A DNA stretch of 64,000 nt from a bacterium (GTDB lineage Bacteria > Pseudomonadota > Gammaproteobacteria > Nevskiales > OUC007): assembly GCA_018222345.1 (NCBI GenBank), contig JAAFAL010000002.1, positions 1 through 64,000 on the forward strand, written 5' to 3'. Each line of letters begins with the position of its first letter. Position 1 is the first letter of the stretch. This document shows positions 7,444-16,601 of the stretch, one piece after another. The notes beneath the pieces were generated by a model that was given only the letters and a program-made list of their open reading frames with translations, was not told where the DNA came from and made no database searches. A program made the position numbers and the translations under genes.

Positions 7444-8775
7444 CCCACTGGTGGGGTGGATGGCCAGAGTCGCATCGAGGTCTTGCTTGGTGGCGCCCAT
7501 ACGCAGCGCGACGGCGAAGCCTTGCAGCACCTCGTCGCTGCCCATGCCGATGATGTGCAAGCCCACGACTCGCTGCTCGGGCCCGACACAAACAAGCTTG
7601 TACCGGGTCTCGCGCTTGTGATCGAGCACGCCGTAGTACAGCGCGCGGAAGGTTGATGTGTAAACGCGAACCGCGCTGTCGCCATACTCGGCACGCGCGT
7701 CGGCTTCGCTCAAGCCCACGGTGCCAATCGGCGGGTGGGCGAAAATCACTGTGGGAATCTGCCGCAAATCCAGCGGCGTGGCCGGCAGGCCACCGAACAG
7801 CCGGTCGGACAAACAGCGGCCCTTGGCGATGGCTACTGGGGTCAGCTCGGGCGGGCCGACGACGTCGCCCAGGGCATATACGCATTCGGCGCTGGTCTGA
7901 TCTTCGGCATCGACTCTGACGCGACCGAACTCATCCAGTGCTATGCCGACATCGTCCAGGCCAATGCCATCGGTATTCGGTGCGCGGCCGATGGCAAATA
8001 CCACGGCATCAACGGTGATCGGCGCGCGATCGTGCTCGAACTGCAGCGTCAGGCCGTCGGTGCTCTTGTCAATGTGCGAAACAGTCGAATAGCCGTGCAT
8101 GTGCATACCATCGGCGCCCATGAACTCGGCTAGCGATTTGCCCAACATGGCGTCGAAACTGCGCAGCACGGTGTCGCGGCGGTAGATCAAATGGGTTTCG
8201 CTGCCCAGGGTATTGAGCACGCCGGCCAACTCCACGGCGATGTAGCCAGCGCCGACCACTGCCACCCGCTTGGGTTGCTCGGTGAGCGCGAAAAAGCCGT
8301 CGGAATCTATCCCATGCTCGACGCCGTCAACTTTGGGCCAAATGGGTTTAGCGCCGGTGGCGATCACCACGTGCTCGCCGGAGTAGTGCTGGCCGTCAAC
8401 GTCGATCAAACGCGGGCCGATGAAGCGGCCGTGGCCTTCGATTCGCGTTACGCCGTCCTTGTCCAGATTGCTGGCGTAAATGCCGTTGAGCCGGCGCAAG
8501 TAGGCTTCGCGGCGCTCGACAAGCTTGGCCCAACCCAGCGTGGGCAGCTCGGCCAGGTCGAAGCCGTAGTCTGCCGCGTCTTCAAAACCATGTACCAATT
8601 GCGCGGCGTGCCACATCACCTTTTTGGGCACGCAACCCACGTTGACGCAAGTGCCGCCAAGTTGCTTGTTTTCGATAATGGCTGCGCGCGCGCCGTGCTT
8701 GGCCGCGCGGCGGGCAGCGGCGAGGCCAGCACTGCCACCGCCCAGTACCAACAGGTCAAAATGTTCAGCGCTCAT
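7420..8775 (-). CDS. gor: Glutathione-disulfide reductase
   Basis: 451 residues, the usual length. This cytosolic flavoenzyme reduces oxidised glutathione with NADPH. The FAD-binding LLVLGGGSAGLAAARRAA is near the N-terminus. The redox-active disulfide is in GGTCVNVGCVPKK. The NAD(P)-binding motif is VAVVGAGYIAVELAGVL. The dimer-interface His-Glu pair is in LAIHPTSGEEL at the C-terminus. ATG 8775 is chosen because it starts MSAEHFDLLVLGGG; the upstream reading is spurious. The gene is divergent from the lemA-like gene with 92 bases between. Its last 24 bases are duplicated beyond repeat R3. A related disulfide oxidoreductase such as trypanothione-type is unlikely in bacteria. Confidence 0.95.
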   Translation of the reverse strand: MSAEHFDLLVLGGGSAGLAAARRAAKHGARAAIIENKQLGGTCVNVGCVPKKVMWHAAQLVHGFEDAADYGFDLAELPTLGWAKLVERREAYLRRLNGIYASNLDKDGVTRIEGHGRFIGPRLIDVDGQHYSGEHVVIATGAKPIWPKVDGVEHGIDSDGFFALTEQPKRVAVVGAGYIAVELAGVLNTLGSETHLIYRRDTVLRSFDAMLGKSLAEFMGADGMHMHGYSTVSHIDKSTDGLTLQFEHDRAPITVDAVVFAIGRAPNTDGIGLDDVGIALDEFGRVRVDAEDQTSAECVYALGDVVGPPELTPVAIAKGRCLSDRLFGGLPATPLDLRQIPTVIFAHPPIGTVGLSEADARAEYGDSAVRVYTSTFRALYYGVLDHKRETRYKLVCVGPEQRVVGLHIIGMGSDEVLQGFAVALRMGATKQDLDATLAIHPTSGEELVTMT

Positions 8776-8867
8776 GCGGTTCTCCGGCTTGCTCGGCCGC
8801 GCCAAGCCTGGGGGCGCGGCATATTGATAAACTTGCCGCTCTAGTTCGACGGCACGGGGAGTCTGTC

Positions 8868-9455
8868 ATGGAGGATATGTCGGGGCCAGTTGGCTGGTTC
8901 GTCGCGGGCGGCATTGCGTTGGGGGCGGTGCTGTATGGCGTGGCCATCTACAACAACCTGGTCAAGCTCAAGCACGCGGTGGCCAAGGCGTGGAGCAACA
9001 TCGATGTGCTGCTCAAACAGCGCCATGACGAGCTGCCCAAGCTGGTGGAAACCTGCAAGCAATACATGAAGTTCGAGCAAGAAACGCTCGAGAAAGTGAT
9101 GCAGGCGCGTGCCGATGCACAGGCCGCCCGTCAGGCGGGTGACGTGAAGGGTGTGGGCGCCGCCGAGACGCAAATGCGCCTGGGCTTGGGCAATTTGTTT
9201 GCGGTGGCTGAGGCCTATCCGGAACTCAAGGCCAACCAGAGCTTCCAGCAGTTGCAGGCGCGTATTTCCGGCCTGGAAAACGCAATCGCCGATCGCCGCG
9301 AGTTCTACAACGAGTCGGTCAACATCAACAATGTGCGTATCGAGCAGTTCCCCGACCTGATCGTGGCGCGGCTGTTCAAGTTTGGTGCGTTCGATTTGCT
9401 GGAGTTCAGCGAGGAAGAACTGCGCGATCCCGACATGAAGGCCCTATTCGCTTAG
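8868..9455 (+). CDS. LemA family protein
   Basis: 195 residues, normal for LemA. One N-terminal membrane helix (VGWFVAGGIALGAVLYGVAI) is followed by a soluble all-helical bundle. The family hallmarks are YNNLVKLKHAVAKAWSNIDV and LLKQRHDELPKLV early, then AVAEAYPELKANQSFQQLQ, and RREFYNESVNINNVRIEQFP late. LemA proteins have no agreed biochemical activity. GGGAG lies about 6 bases before ATG 8868, a good ribosome site. The next plus-strand gene encodes a GIDE-like protein, a common partner of LemA in proteobacteria, so the two may act together at the inner membrane. Confidence 0.95.
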   Translation: MEDMSGPVGWFVAGGIALGAVLYGVAIYNNLVKLKHAVAKAWSNIDVLLKQRHDELPKLVETCKQYMKFEQETLEKVMQARADAQAARQAGDVKGVGAAETQMRLGLGNLFAVAEAYPELKANQSFQQLQARISGLENAIADRREFYNESVNINNVRIEQFPDLIVARLFKFGAFDLLEFSEEELRDPDMKALFA

Positions 9456-9594
9456 CGGGCGCCCATTCAACTACTGCGCTTGCCATTTTGGTCTCGTACG
9501 GTGCGCGCAATGCTCACGTACTTGAGTACGCTCCGCTTGCTGTGCTCCGCCGAAACCAAACTGCCGGCGCTCGCTACGTTGTATGGGCACCCGC
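9455..9594. repeat. Long imperfect hairpin element after lemA-like gene
   Basis: About 140 bases form an imperfect inverted repeat. The left arm begins GCGGGCGCCCATTCAACTA and the right arm ends with its near complement (TGTATGGGCACCCGC). Inner parts also pair (TTTGGTCTCG with CGAAACCAAA), and the tip holds ACGTACTTGAGTACGC. The arm starts in the last base of the LemA stop. There is no T-run, so it is not a textbook terminator. It may be a dispersed hairpin repeat that stabilises or ends the message. Confidence 0.7.
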
Positions 9595-9633
9595 CGTAAC
9601 GACGTCATTGTCAAAGCCTTGCAGGTGTAATTC

Positions 9634-10551
9634 GTGAACGAGATCGCCGCAGCCGACACCGGCGAGTACGTCTTCTGGCTGCTGCTGGTGGTGATTGGCG
9701 CTGCCGGCAGCCTCATTGGCAGCTTGTGGCAATACAAGCGTGGCCGAATCTTTGCCGATACGCCCACCTCGCGCATCCGCTCGGCCAGCCAGGGTTACGT
9801 GGAGCTGCAAGGCCACGCCGCGCTCATGGACGGCCCGCCAATTGTGTCGCCGCTCACCGGCACGCGCTGCGTGTGGTGGCAATACGAAGTCGAGGAACGC
9901 CGCACCACGGTGGTCAATGGCAAGCGCCGCACGCGCTGGGTGACGATTCGCCGCGGGCGCTCCGACAGCCTGTTTTTGCTGCACGACGACACCGGCGAAT
10001 GCATCGTCGATCCCGAGGCGGCCAAAGTCGTCACCCACAACCGCCAGCGTTGGCGCGGGCACAGCCCCATGCCACGCATGGACCAGCAAGGTGGTTTTTT
10101 CTCCAGCATGGGCCGCTATCGCTACACCGAGCGCCGCCTGCACACCGACGACCCGCTGTACGCGATTGGCCAGTTTCGTACCGATGGCACCCACCACGAC
10201 TTTGATGAAAATGCTGCCCGCCGCGACCTGCTGGCCGACTGGAAACGCGACGAGAATGCGCTGCTAGAGCGCTTCGACACCAACAACGATGGCGAGATCG
10301 ACCTGACCGAATGGGAAGCGGTACGCGCCGCAGCGCTGAAAACCGTGCGCGCGCAACTGACCGACCGCGCCGCCAACCCCGACATCCATGTGCTGTGCCG
10401 CCCTGCTGACCGCCGGCCATATGTGCTGAGCACCAAACCAGAGGCCGACCTTACGCGCGCTGCATTGTGGTCCGCAGGGCTGTGGTTCTCCGTATTCCTG
10501 CTGTCGCTGGCTGCGTTGGCCGTACTTCTCCGGGGCCGAGGGCTCATTTAG
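9634..10551 (+). CDS. GIDE-domain membrane protein with an EF-hand loop
   Basis: 305 residues from GTG 9634. The N-terminal helix (VFWLLLVVIGAAGSLIGSL) and C-terminal helix (LWFSVFLLSLAALAVLL) bracket a soluble domain, as in proteins carrying the GIDE (MUL1-like) domain. The signature GPPIVSPLTGTRCVWWQYEV appears at residues 67-86, followed by a charged loop and SDSLFLLHDDTGECIVDPE. Bacterial members lack the RING finger of the eukaryotic ligase and have no known activity. Residues 215-226 form a complete EF-hand loop, DTNNDGEIDLTE, with calcium-type acidic spacing; this is unusual for the family. It follows the LemA gene and probably works with it at the inner membrane. Confidence 0.85.
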   Translation: MNEIAAADTGEYVFWLLLVVIGAAGSLIGSLWQYKRGRIFADTPTSRIRSASQGYVELQGHAALMDGPPIVSPLTGTRCVWWQYEVEERRTTVVNGKRRTRWVTIRRGRSDSLFLLHDDTGECIVDPEAAKVVTHNRQRWRGHSPMPRMDQQGGFFSSMGRYRYTERRLHTDDPLYAIGQFRTDGTHHDFDENAARRDLLADWKRDENALLERFDTNNDGEIDLTEWEAVRAAALKTVRAQLTDRAANPDIHVLCRPADRRPYVLSTKPEADLTRAALWSAGLWFSVFLLSLAALAVLLRGRGLI

Positions 10552-10589
10552 GCCTTGCACACTTGGCTCAACGCCCACACAGTTTGACC

Positions 10590-12647
10590 ATGAAAAATCC
10601 CCTACTCGACCTCATCAACGGCGACGACCTGCCGCCGTTCTCCCACATCAAGCCCGATCATGCCGAGCCAGCGCTGGACGCAGTTTTGGCCGAAAACCGC
10701 GCGGCCATTGCCGATCTCGAAGATCAGGACGCCCCGACCTGGGACAGCCTACCCGGCGCGTTGGAACAACTCGACAACCGCCTGCACCGGCTGTTCGCGC
10801 CGGTCGGGCACCTGAATGCAGTGATGAACTCGCCCGAATGGCGCGATGCCTACAACGCCTGCCTGCCCAAGCTGTCGGAGTTCGGCAGCGAGGTTGGCCA
10901 GAACCGCGCGCTGTTCGAGTCGTTCCAGCGCCTGCGCGACAGTGATGAGTTTTCCCGCCTGTCCGCCGCGCAGCAGCAGACCATCGACAATGCCCTGCGC
11001 GACTTCCGCCTATCCGGCGTGGCGCTGGAGGGCGAGGCCCGTGGTCGCTACCGCGAAATCCAGCAGCGTTTAAGCGCCTTGTCAGCCAAGTTCGACGAAA
11101 ACGTGCTCGACGCCACCCAAGGCTGGACACTGCAATTCGACAATGCCGAGGCACTGGCCGGGCTGCCGCAACGCAACCTCGAACAGGCGGCCGAAGCGGC
11201 GCGCAGCCGCGATCAAAGCGGTTACGTAGTGACGCTGGACTTCCCCAGCTACAACGCGGTGATGACTTACGCCACCGACCGCGCAATGCGCGAGCAGGTT
11301 TACACCGCGTTCGCCACCCGCGCGTCCGACCAGGGCCCGCAGGCGGGACAATGGGACAACGCGGCCATCATCGAAGAGACCTTGGCGCTGCGACACGAAC
11401 GCGCCAACTTGCTGGGCTACGCCAATCACGGCGAACTGTCTCTGGCCACCAAGATGGCCGACAGCCCGCAGGCAGTGCTGGAGTTTCTCGATGACCTCGC
11501 ACAGCGCAGCCGCCCGCTGGCGCAGCGCGAACTTGAGGAATTGACCGCATTCGCCAAGCGGCAAGATGGGCTGGAGACCTTGCAGCCTTGGGACGTGACC
11601 TACTACGCCGAACAGCTCAAACAGCAAAAGCTCGGCCTGTCCGACGAAATGCTGCGGCCGTACTTCGAGGCCAAACGTGTGCTCACCGGCATGCTGGATG
11701 TGGCGTCCAAGCTTTACGGCGTGCGCTTCGAGCCGGTCGATGATGTCGATGTCTGGCACGACGACGTGCAAGTGCTGGCGGTGATTGATGCCGACAGTGG
11801 CGCCCGGCGCGGGCTGTTCTACCTCGACCCCTACGCCCGAGCCAACAAGCGTGGCGGCGCATGGATGGACGATTGCCAGGGCCGGTTCATGGCCAGCGGC
11901 GCGTCTCAGATGCCGGTTGCCTTCCTGGTCTGCAATTTCGGCCGCGGCGTTGGCGATGCGCCATCGCTACTGTCGCACGACGAAGTGCTGACGCTGTTTC
12001 ACGAGTTCGGCCACGGCTTGCATCATCTGCTCACGCAAGTGGATGTGCTGTCGGTGTCGGGCATCGCCGGCGTGCCGTGGGACGCCGTCGAGCTGCCCAG
12101 CCAGTTCATGGAAAACTGGGCCTACGAGCGTGAAGCGCTGGATGGCTTTGCGCGCCATTTCGAAACCGGCGAACCCATCCCGGACGACCTGCTGGCCAAG
12201 CTGCAGGCCAGCCGCCGCTGGCACGCCGGGCTGGGCAGCGTGCGGCAACTGGAATTCGCGCTGTTCGACTTCAAGCTGCACATGGCCGGCGCGCAGTCGT
12301 CCGAGCAGATGATGGCGCTGCTGCGCGAAGTCCACGACACCGTCGCCGTCTTGCCCATGCCCGACTGGCACCGCTTCCCGATGGCGTTTTCGCACATCTT
12401 CGCCGGGGGCTACGCGGCGGGTTATTACAGTTACAAGTGGGCCGAACTCATGGCTGCTGACGCGTTCAGTGCGTTTGAAGACGCCGGCGTGTTTGACGCC
12501 GAGACCGGCGCGCGCTTTCGCGACACGGTGTTGGCCCAGGGCGGCTCGCGGCCAATCATGGACGTTTACAAAGACTTCCGCGGGCGCGAACCGGAGCCGG
12601 ACGCGTTGCTGCGACAAATGGGCCTGGATGTGGAGATAGCTGCATGA
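10590..12647 (+). CDS. prlC: Oligopeptidase A (M3 metallopeptidase)
   Basis: 685 residues, normal for the family. This cytosolic zinc peptidase degrades short peptides, including cleaved signal peptides. The catalytic site is LFHEFGHGLHHLL (HExxH, about residue 475), with the downstream Glu ligand in SQFMENWAYERE. MKNPLLDLINGDDLPPFSHI is a typical N-terminus and fixes ATG 10590. The C-terminus ends GREPEPDALLRQMGLDVEIA, also typical. The stop overlaps the start of xthA in ATGA, so both are co-translated. Upstream is the GIDE gene, 38 bases away. Confidence 0.97.
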   Translation: MKNPLLDLINGDDLPPFSHIKPDHAEPALDAVLAENRAAIADLEDQDAPTWDSLPGALEQLDNRLHRLFAPVGHLNAVMNSPEWRDAYNACLPKLSEFGSEVGQNRALFESFQRLRDSDEFSRLSAAQQQTIDNALRDFRLSGVALEGEARGRYREIQQRLSALSAKFDENVLDATQGWTLQFDNAEALAGLPQRNLEQAAEAARSRDQSGYVVTLDFPSYNAVMTYATDRAMREQVYTAFATRASDQGPQAGQWDNAAIIEETLALRHERANLLGYANHGELSLATKMADSPQAVLEFLDDLAQRSRPLAQRELEELTAFAKRQDGLETLQPWDVTYYAEQLKQQKLGLSDEMLRPYFEAKRVLTGMLDVASKLYGVRFEPVDDVDVWHDDVQVLAVIDADSGARRGLFYLDPYARANKRGGAWMDDCQGRFMASGASQMPVAFLVCNFGRGVGDAPSLLSHDEVLTLFHEFGHGLHHLLTQVDVLSVSGIAGVPWDAVELPSQFMENWAYEREALDGFARHFETGEPIPDDLLAKLQASRRWHAGLGSVRQLEFALFDFKLHMAGAQSSEQMMALLREVHDTVAVLPMPDWHRFPMAFSHIFAGGYAAGYYSYKWAELMAADAFSAFEDAGVFDAETGARFRDTVLAQGGSRPIMDVYKDFRGREPEPDALLRQMGLDVEIAA

Positions 12648-13423
12648 GACTTGCCACTTGGAATGTCAACTCGCTCAACGTGCGCCTGCCGCATGTGCTG
12701 CAGTGGCTCAATGAACAGCGCGGTGATGCACCCATCGACGTCGTCGGCATTCAGGAAACCAAGCTCACCGACGAGAAATTTCCCCACGCCGAACTGCTTG
12801 AGGCCGGCTGGCACAGCGCCTGGCACGGGCAAAAAACCTACAACGGCGTGTGCCTGATCAGCCGCGAGCCGATGACCGATATCGTCAAGGGCATCCCAGG
12901 CTTCGACGATGAGCAGGCGCGGGTGATCGCCGGCACCACGGCTGACGGCGTGCGTGTCATCAATGCCTATGTCGTCAATGGCAAGGCGGTGGGCGACGAA
13001 AAGTTCGACTACAAGCTGCGCTGGTTTTCCGCACTGACCGACTACGTGACCGAGACGCTGGCCGAGCATGAGCAGGTCGCCGTGGTGGGCGACTACAACA
13101 TCGCGCCCACGGCCGAGGACACCCATGACCCCGAGGTGTGGGAGGGCAAGATTTTGTGCAGTCCGCAAGAGCGCGGCGCCCTGCAGAAATTGCTCGACCG
13201 CGGCCTGACCGACGCCTTCACGCTGTTTGATGCGCCCGAGCAGCGATTCACCTGGTGGGACTACCGCGCCGCCGGTTTTCGCCGCAACCTCGGCTTGCGC
13301 ATCGACCATTTGCTGCTTTCCGACGCGCTCAAAGCGCGTTGCACCGGCTTCGAAATCGACCGCGAGCCACGCACCTGGGAGCGGCCTTCGGACCACACAC
13401 CAGTAATCTGTACGTTCGAATAA
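12644..13423 (+). CDS. xthA: Exodeoxyribonuclease III (AP endonuclease)
   Basis: 259 residues. The enzyme cuts DNA at abasic sites and has 3'-5' exonuclease and 3'-phosphatase activity in base excision repair. Key family motifs are in place: LATWNVNSLNVRLP (metal Asn), VGIQETKL (catalytic Glu), VVGDYNIAPT (Asp/Asn), TWWDYRAAGFRRNLGLRIDH, and the final SDHTPVICTF with its catalytic His. The start ATG overlaps the prlC stop (ATGA). It is followed by a 96-base gap before an unrelated HD-domain gene. Two xth-type groups exist; the WDYR and RNLGLRID motifs fit the ExoIII group. Confidence 0.96.
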   Translation: MRLATWNVNSLNVRLPHVLQWLNEQRGDAPIDVVGIQETKLTDEKFPHAELLEAGWHSAWHGQKTYNGVCLISREPMTDIVKGIPGFDDEQARVIAGTTADGVRVINAYVVNGKAVGDEKFDYKLRWFSALTDYVTETLAEHEQVAVVGDYNIAPTAEDTHDPEVWEGKILCSPQERGALQKLLDRGLTDAFTLFDAPEQRFTWWDYRAAGFRRNLGLRIDHLLLSDALKARCTGFEIDREPRTWERPSDHTPVICTFE

Positions 13424-13519
13424 GCCGCGCAAAAACTGTGACGCCGCGCACAGTGCTTTACTGACCGCTCACGACAACTGCGGTACCGTCATTGGCTGGA
13501 TGACGCGGGGGCGTTTTGT

Positions 13520-14458
13520 ATGCAGTCCCACCATGACGTGACCAACACGGTTGACCTGACCGATGCCACCGAAGTGTGCGGGGCGGTCTGCGATATTTTG
13601 AACAGGCGCTTTGCCGATGCCCCGCTGGACGTTGTCCGCAATGCCTTCGACACCTTCGCCCGGCTCTACGGCGGCACATTGCCGGGCTACGTGGGCTGCG
13701 ATACCTGGTATCACGACGCCCAGCACAGCCTAGATGCCACGCTGGCCTACACCCGGCTCATCGACGGCTGCGAGATCAGCGAGCCACAAGCCAGCCTGGG
13801 CGCCGAGCGCGCCGCCGTGGGCGTACTGATTGCGCTGTTCCACGACGCCGGCTACATCCGCCGCCAAGACGACACCATCCACCGCAACGGCGCCGAATTC
13901 ACGCTGAACCACGTGCGCCGTAGTGGCGAGTTTCTGGCTGACTATTTGCCAACGGTCGGGCTGGGCCACTGGGCTGACCGGGCGCGGCAGATCGTGCATT
14001 TCACCGGCTACGAGGTCGCGCTGGATCAAATCAAAGTGGATGACCCGCTGGACGAGCGCCTCGGGCATTTCTTGGGCACGGTCGATTTGCTGGCGCAAAT
14101 GGCCGACACCGAGTATCTGGAAAAATGCTGGCACCACCTGTATCACGAGTTCGAGATCTGCGGTTTGGCCGGCGATGCGCAGCCGGGCCGTCCGGCGCCG
14201 GCGTATTCATCGCCAAATGATTTGATGCGCAAGACCCCGGCGTTCAATCAGTCGATCTGGGACGAGCGGCTGAACGGCCACTTCGGCCGCTGCTATCGTT
14301 ACTTTGATGCTCATTTTGGTGGCAGTAACCAATATGTTGAAGCCGTCGAGCAGAATATCCAGCGGCTGCAAGGTTTGTTGGACGACGACAAGATTGGCAG
14401 CCTGCAAGCACACCGCCCCGAGGTGATCGCCGCACCAGCTTTGCAATCGGCCGCATAG
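13520..14458 (+). CDS. HD-domain (phosphodiesterase-like) protein
   Basis: 312 residues, no signal peptide or membrane helix. The central region carries an HD metal-binding pattern: WYHDAQHSLDATLA, then ALFHDAGYIRRQDD, HRNGAEFTLNH, IVHFTGYEV and DLLAQMADTEY. The spacing resembles the HD/PDEase superfamily, which hydrolyses phosphoester bonds of nucleotides. The exact substrate cannot be inferred. The last 90 residues contain FGRCYRYFDAHFGGSNQYVE and no further domain I recognise. It stands alone between xthA and the metH region, so context gives no strong clue. A cyclic-nucleotide phosphodiesterase role is only a hypothesis. Confidence 0.75.
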   Translation: MQSHHDVTNTVDLTDATEVCGAVCDILNRRFADAPLDVVRNAFDTFARLYGGTLPGYVGCDTWYHDAQHSLDATLAYTRLIDGCEISEPQASLGAERAAVGVLIALFHDAGYIRRQDDTIHRNGAEFTLNHVRRSGEFLADYLPTVGLGHWADRARQIVHFTGYEVALDQIKVDDPLDERLGHFLGTVDLLAQMADTEYLEKCWHHLYHEFEICGLAGDAQPGRPAPAYSSPNDLMRKTPAFNQSIWDERLNGHFGRCYRYFDAHFGGSNQYVEAVEQNIQRLQGLLDDDKIGSLQAHRPEVIAAPALQSAA

Positions 14459-14504
14459 ACGCCACACCGCGCCTTGGCGTTGTTCCGCTTGCGCCAAACG
14501 CGCT

Positions 14505-14534
14505 ATCATCCGCGTATCCGGATAAGCGGATGAT
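14505..14534. promoter_or_regulatory. 30-bp palindromic candidate operator before split metH
   Basis: The palindrome has arms ATCATCCGC and GCGGATGAT with an inner TATCCGGATA core; 14 of 15 symmetric pairs match. It ends 18 bases before ATG 14553. The size and symmetry suggest a dimeric repressor site. Methionine-cycle genes in proteobacteria can be controlled by the ArsR-type regulator SahR or by MetR; which, if any, binds here is inference. A hairpin in the mRNA leader is the alternative reading. Confidence 0.6.
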
Positions 14535-14552
14535 GACCAAACCTGAGCGGCT

Positions 14553-15593
14553 ATGACAACACTTTCCGACGCATTGCGCGAGCGCATCCTGGTGCTAGAT
14601 GGCGCCATGGGCACCATGATCCAACGCCACAGCCTCGACGAGGCCGGCTACCGCGGCGACCGTTTCGCCGACTGGACACAGGACGTGCAGGGCAACAACG
14701 ACTTGTTGACGCTGACCCAGCCCGACATCATCCGCGAGATTCACGGCCAGTATTTCGATGCCGGCTCGGACATTGTCGAAACCAATACCTTCTCGGCCAC
14801 CACCATCGCCCAGGCCGATTACGGCATGCAGGACTTGGCGTTCGAGCTCAACAAGACCTCGGCCGAGCTGGCGCGCGAGGTGGCCGACGACCGCAGCACC
14901 GCTGACAAACCACGCTTTGTGCTCGGCGCCATTGGCCCCACCAACCGCACCGCGTCGATCTCGCCGGACGTCAACGACCCCGGCAAGCGCAACGTCACGT
15001 TCGATGAACTGGTCGAAACCTACACCGAGGCGGCCAACGGCCTGATCGAAGGCGGCGTAGATGGCTTGTTGATCGAAACCATTTTCGACACGCTGAATGC
15101 CAAGGCCGCGATCTTTGCCTGCCGCCGCGCGCTGCGCGCCCGGGACAGCAACTTGCCACTGCTGATCTCCGGCACGATCACCGACGCCTCCGGCCGCACG
15201 TTGTCGGGCCAAACCACCGAGGCGTTCTACAACGCCGTCGCTCACGCGCAACCGCTGGCCATTGGCCTGAATTGCGCGCTGGGCCCCGACGCGCTGCGTC
15301 AATATGTGGCTGAGATGTCGCGCATTGCCAGCCAACACGTGCTGGCTTATCCCAATGCCGGGCTGCCGAATGAATTTGGCGAGTACGACCTGGCGCCTGA
15401 CGAGATGGCCGAATTTGTTGGCGAGTGGGCCGACGCCGGGCTGGTGAACTTGGTCGGCGGCTGCTGCGGCAGCACGCCGGAGCATATTGGCGCCATCGCC
15501 GATGCCGTGGCCGGCAAAGCTCCGCGCACGGCGCCAGAGCGGCCCGAGGCCATGCGCCTGTCGGGCCTTGAGCCATTTACGCTGGCTGCGTAA
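14553..15593 (+). CDS. metH: Methionine synthase, homocysteine-binding part (split MetH N-terminal)
   Basis: 346 residues, equal to the first domain of cobalamin-dependent methionine synthase. It binds homocysteine through zinc and presents it for methylation. Motifs are [20 protein letters not shown] at the N-terminus, [36 protein letters not shown], and the three zinc cysteines in [10 protein letters not shown] and [12 protein letters not shown]. The protein ends soon after the zinc site, where the intact MetH continues into the folate domain. That part is encoded separately at 16702, beyond a mechanosensitive channel gene. A combined length of 1226 residues matches single-chain MetH. The upstream palindrome may regulate it. 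Confidence 0.95.
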   Translation: MTTLSDALRERILVLDGAMGTMIQRHSLDEAGYRGDRFADWTQDVQGNNDLLTLTQPDIIREIHGQYFDAGSDIVETNTFSATTIAQADYGMQDLAFELNKTSAELAREVADDRSTADKPRFVLGAIGPTNRTASISPDVNDPGKRNVTFDELVETYTEAANGLIEGGVDGLLIETIFDTLNAKAAIFACRRALRARDSNLPLLISGTITDASGRTLSGQTTEAFYNAVAHAQPLAIGLNCALGPDALRQYVAEMSRIASQHVLAYPNAGLPNEFGEYDLAPDEMAEFVGEWADAGLVNLVGGCCGSTPEHIGAIADAVAGKAPRTAPERPEAMRLSGLEPFTLAA

Positions 15594-15670
15594 CACCAGC
15601 GCCGACACACATGCGCCTGCCAGCATTTGAATTCCGGGTTCAGGACGAACCCTCAGCTATCGACGACATC

Positions 15671-16585
15671 ATGGACGAAATCCCTTCCACTGCCGACCAG
15701 ATCGGCGCCACGCTGTTGGAATCCATCGGCAGCATCTGGGCGCAATTCCTCGGCCAAATCCCGTTGCTGATCGCCGGCATGATTGTGCTGCTGGTCACCT
15801 GGGGCATCGTCGCCGTTGCCCGGCGCGTGGCCGACAAAGCCTTCCGCCGCAGCCGCATGCGCACCAGCCTGCGCGAGTTGTTCGTGCGGCTGGTCTCCAT
15901 CGCCATCTGGGTGCTGGGCCTGCTGCTGGCGGCAATGATCATCTTCCCCGGGCTGACGCCAGCCAAAGCGCTGGGCGGCTTGGGCTTGCTGTCGGTGGCC
16001 ATCGGTTTTGCCTTCAAGGACATCTTCGAAAACTTCTTTGCCGGCATCATCCTGCTATGGAAATTCCCGTTCGAGAACGGCGATTTCATCGAATGCCAGG
16101 ACATCATGGGCAAGGTCGAGGACATCCACATCCGCATGACCGAAATCCGCAAGACCACTGGCGAGCTGGTGGTTGTGCCCAATGCCTTCCTGTTCAACAA
16201 CCCGGTTGACGTGCTCACCGACAAGCCTGTGCGCCGCGTCACCATCATCACCGGTGTGGCTTACGGCGAAGACGTCGCGCAGTGCGTGAGCGTCATCCAA
16301 AAAGCTGTCGAGTCCTGCGAATCCGTCAGCAAGCAGCGTGATGTCGAAATCTTCCCGCAGGGCTTTGGTGCCAGCTCGGTGGATATCGAAACCACCTGGT
16401 GGGCAGCGCCCACGCCGCTGGACATCCGCCGCAGCCGTGGCGAGGTTGTCACTGCCGTGAAGAAGGCACTGGACGACGCCGGCATTGAAATCCCGTTCCC
16501 GTATCGCACCTTGACCTTCAAAGAGCCGCTACAGACGCACATGCTGGGCGGCCGCGAAGCCGAGCAAGCGCCGGACACCGCATAA
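15671..16585 (+). CDS. Small-conductance mechanosensitive channel (MscS family)
   Basis: 304 residues from ATG 15671; ATG 15611 would add 20 residues without a recognised feature. The inner-membrane channel opens under tension and releases solutes on osmotic downshift. Three membrane helices are visible: IPLLIAGMIVLLVTWGIVAV, then VSIAIWVLGLLLAAMIIF, and the pore helix ALGGLGLLSVAIGFAFKD. The pore segment has the Gly/Ala packing pattern of MscS. The beta domain follows (KFPFENGDFIECQDIMGKVE) with NAFLFNNPVDVLT. It lies between the two metH parts, 77 bases after the first stop by this start, and may be co-transcribed with them. There is no metabolic link obvious from family knowledge. Confidence 0.92.
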   Translation: MDEIPSTADQIGATLLESIGSIWAQFLGQIPLLIAGMIVLLVTWGIVAVARRVADKAFRRSRMRTSLRELFVRLVSIAIWVLGLLLAAMIIFPGLTPAKALGGLGLLSVAIGFAFKDIFENFFAGIILLWKFPFENGDFIECQDIMGKVEDIHIRMTEIRKTTGELVVVPNAFLFNNPVDVLTDKPVRRVTIITGVAYGEDVAQCVSVIQKAVESCESVSKQRDVEIFPQGFGASSVDIETTWWAAPTPLDIRRSRGEVVTAVKKALDDAGIEIPFPYRTLTFKEPLQTHMLGGREAEQAPDTA

Positions 16586-16601
16586 GCTATCCCCAGTTCA
16601 C

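Noticed and set aside
7277-7885. Minus-strand frame ending in the duplicated gor tail (EELVTMT)
   Set aside because: It is an out-of-frame reading inside gor that falls into the duplicate 24-bp tail; no start or domain supports it.
14595-15626. Long minus-strand reading frame opposite the first metH gene
   Set aside because: It lies wholly antisense to a conserved gene, has no recognisable domain, and arises from GC-rich codon bias.
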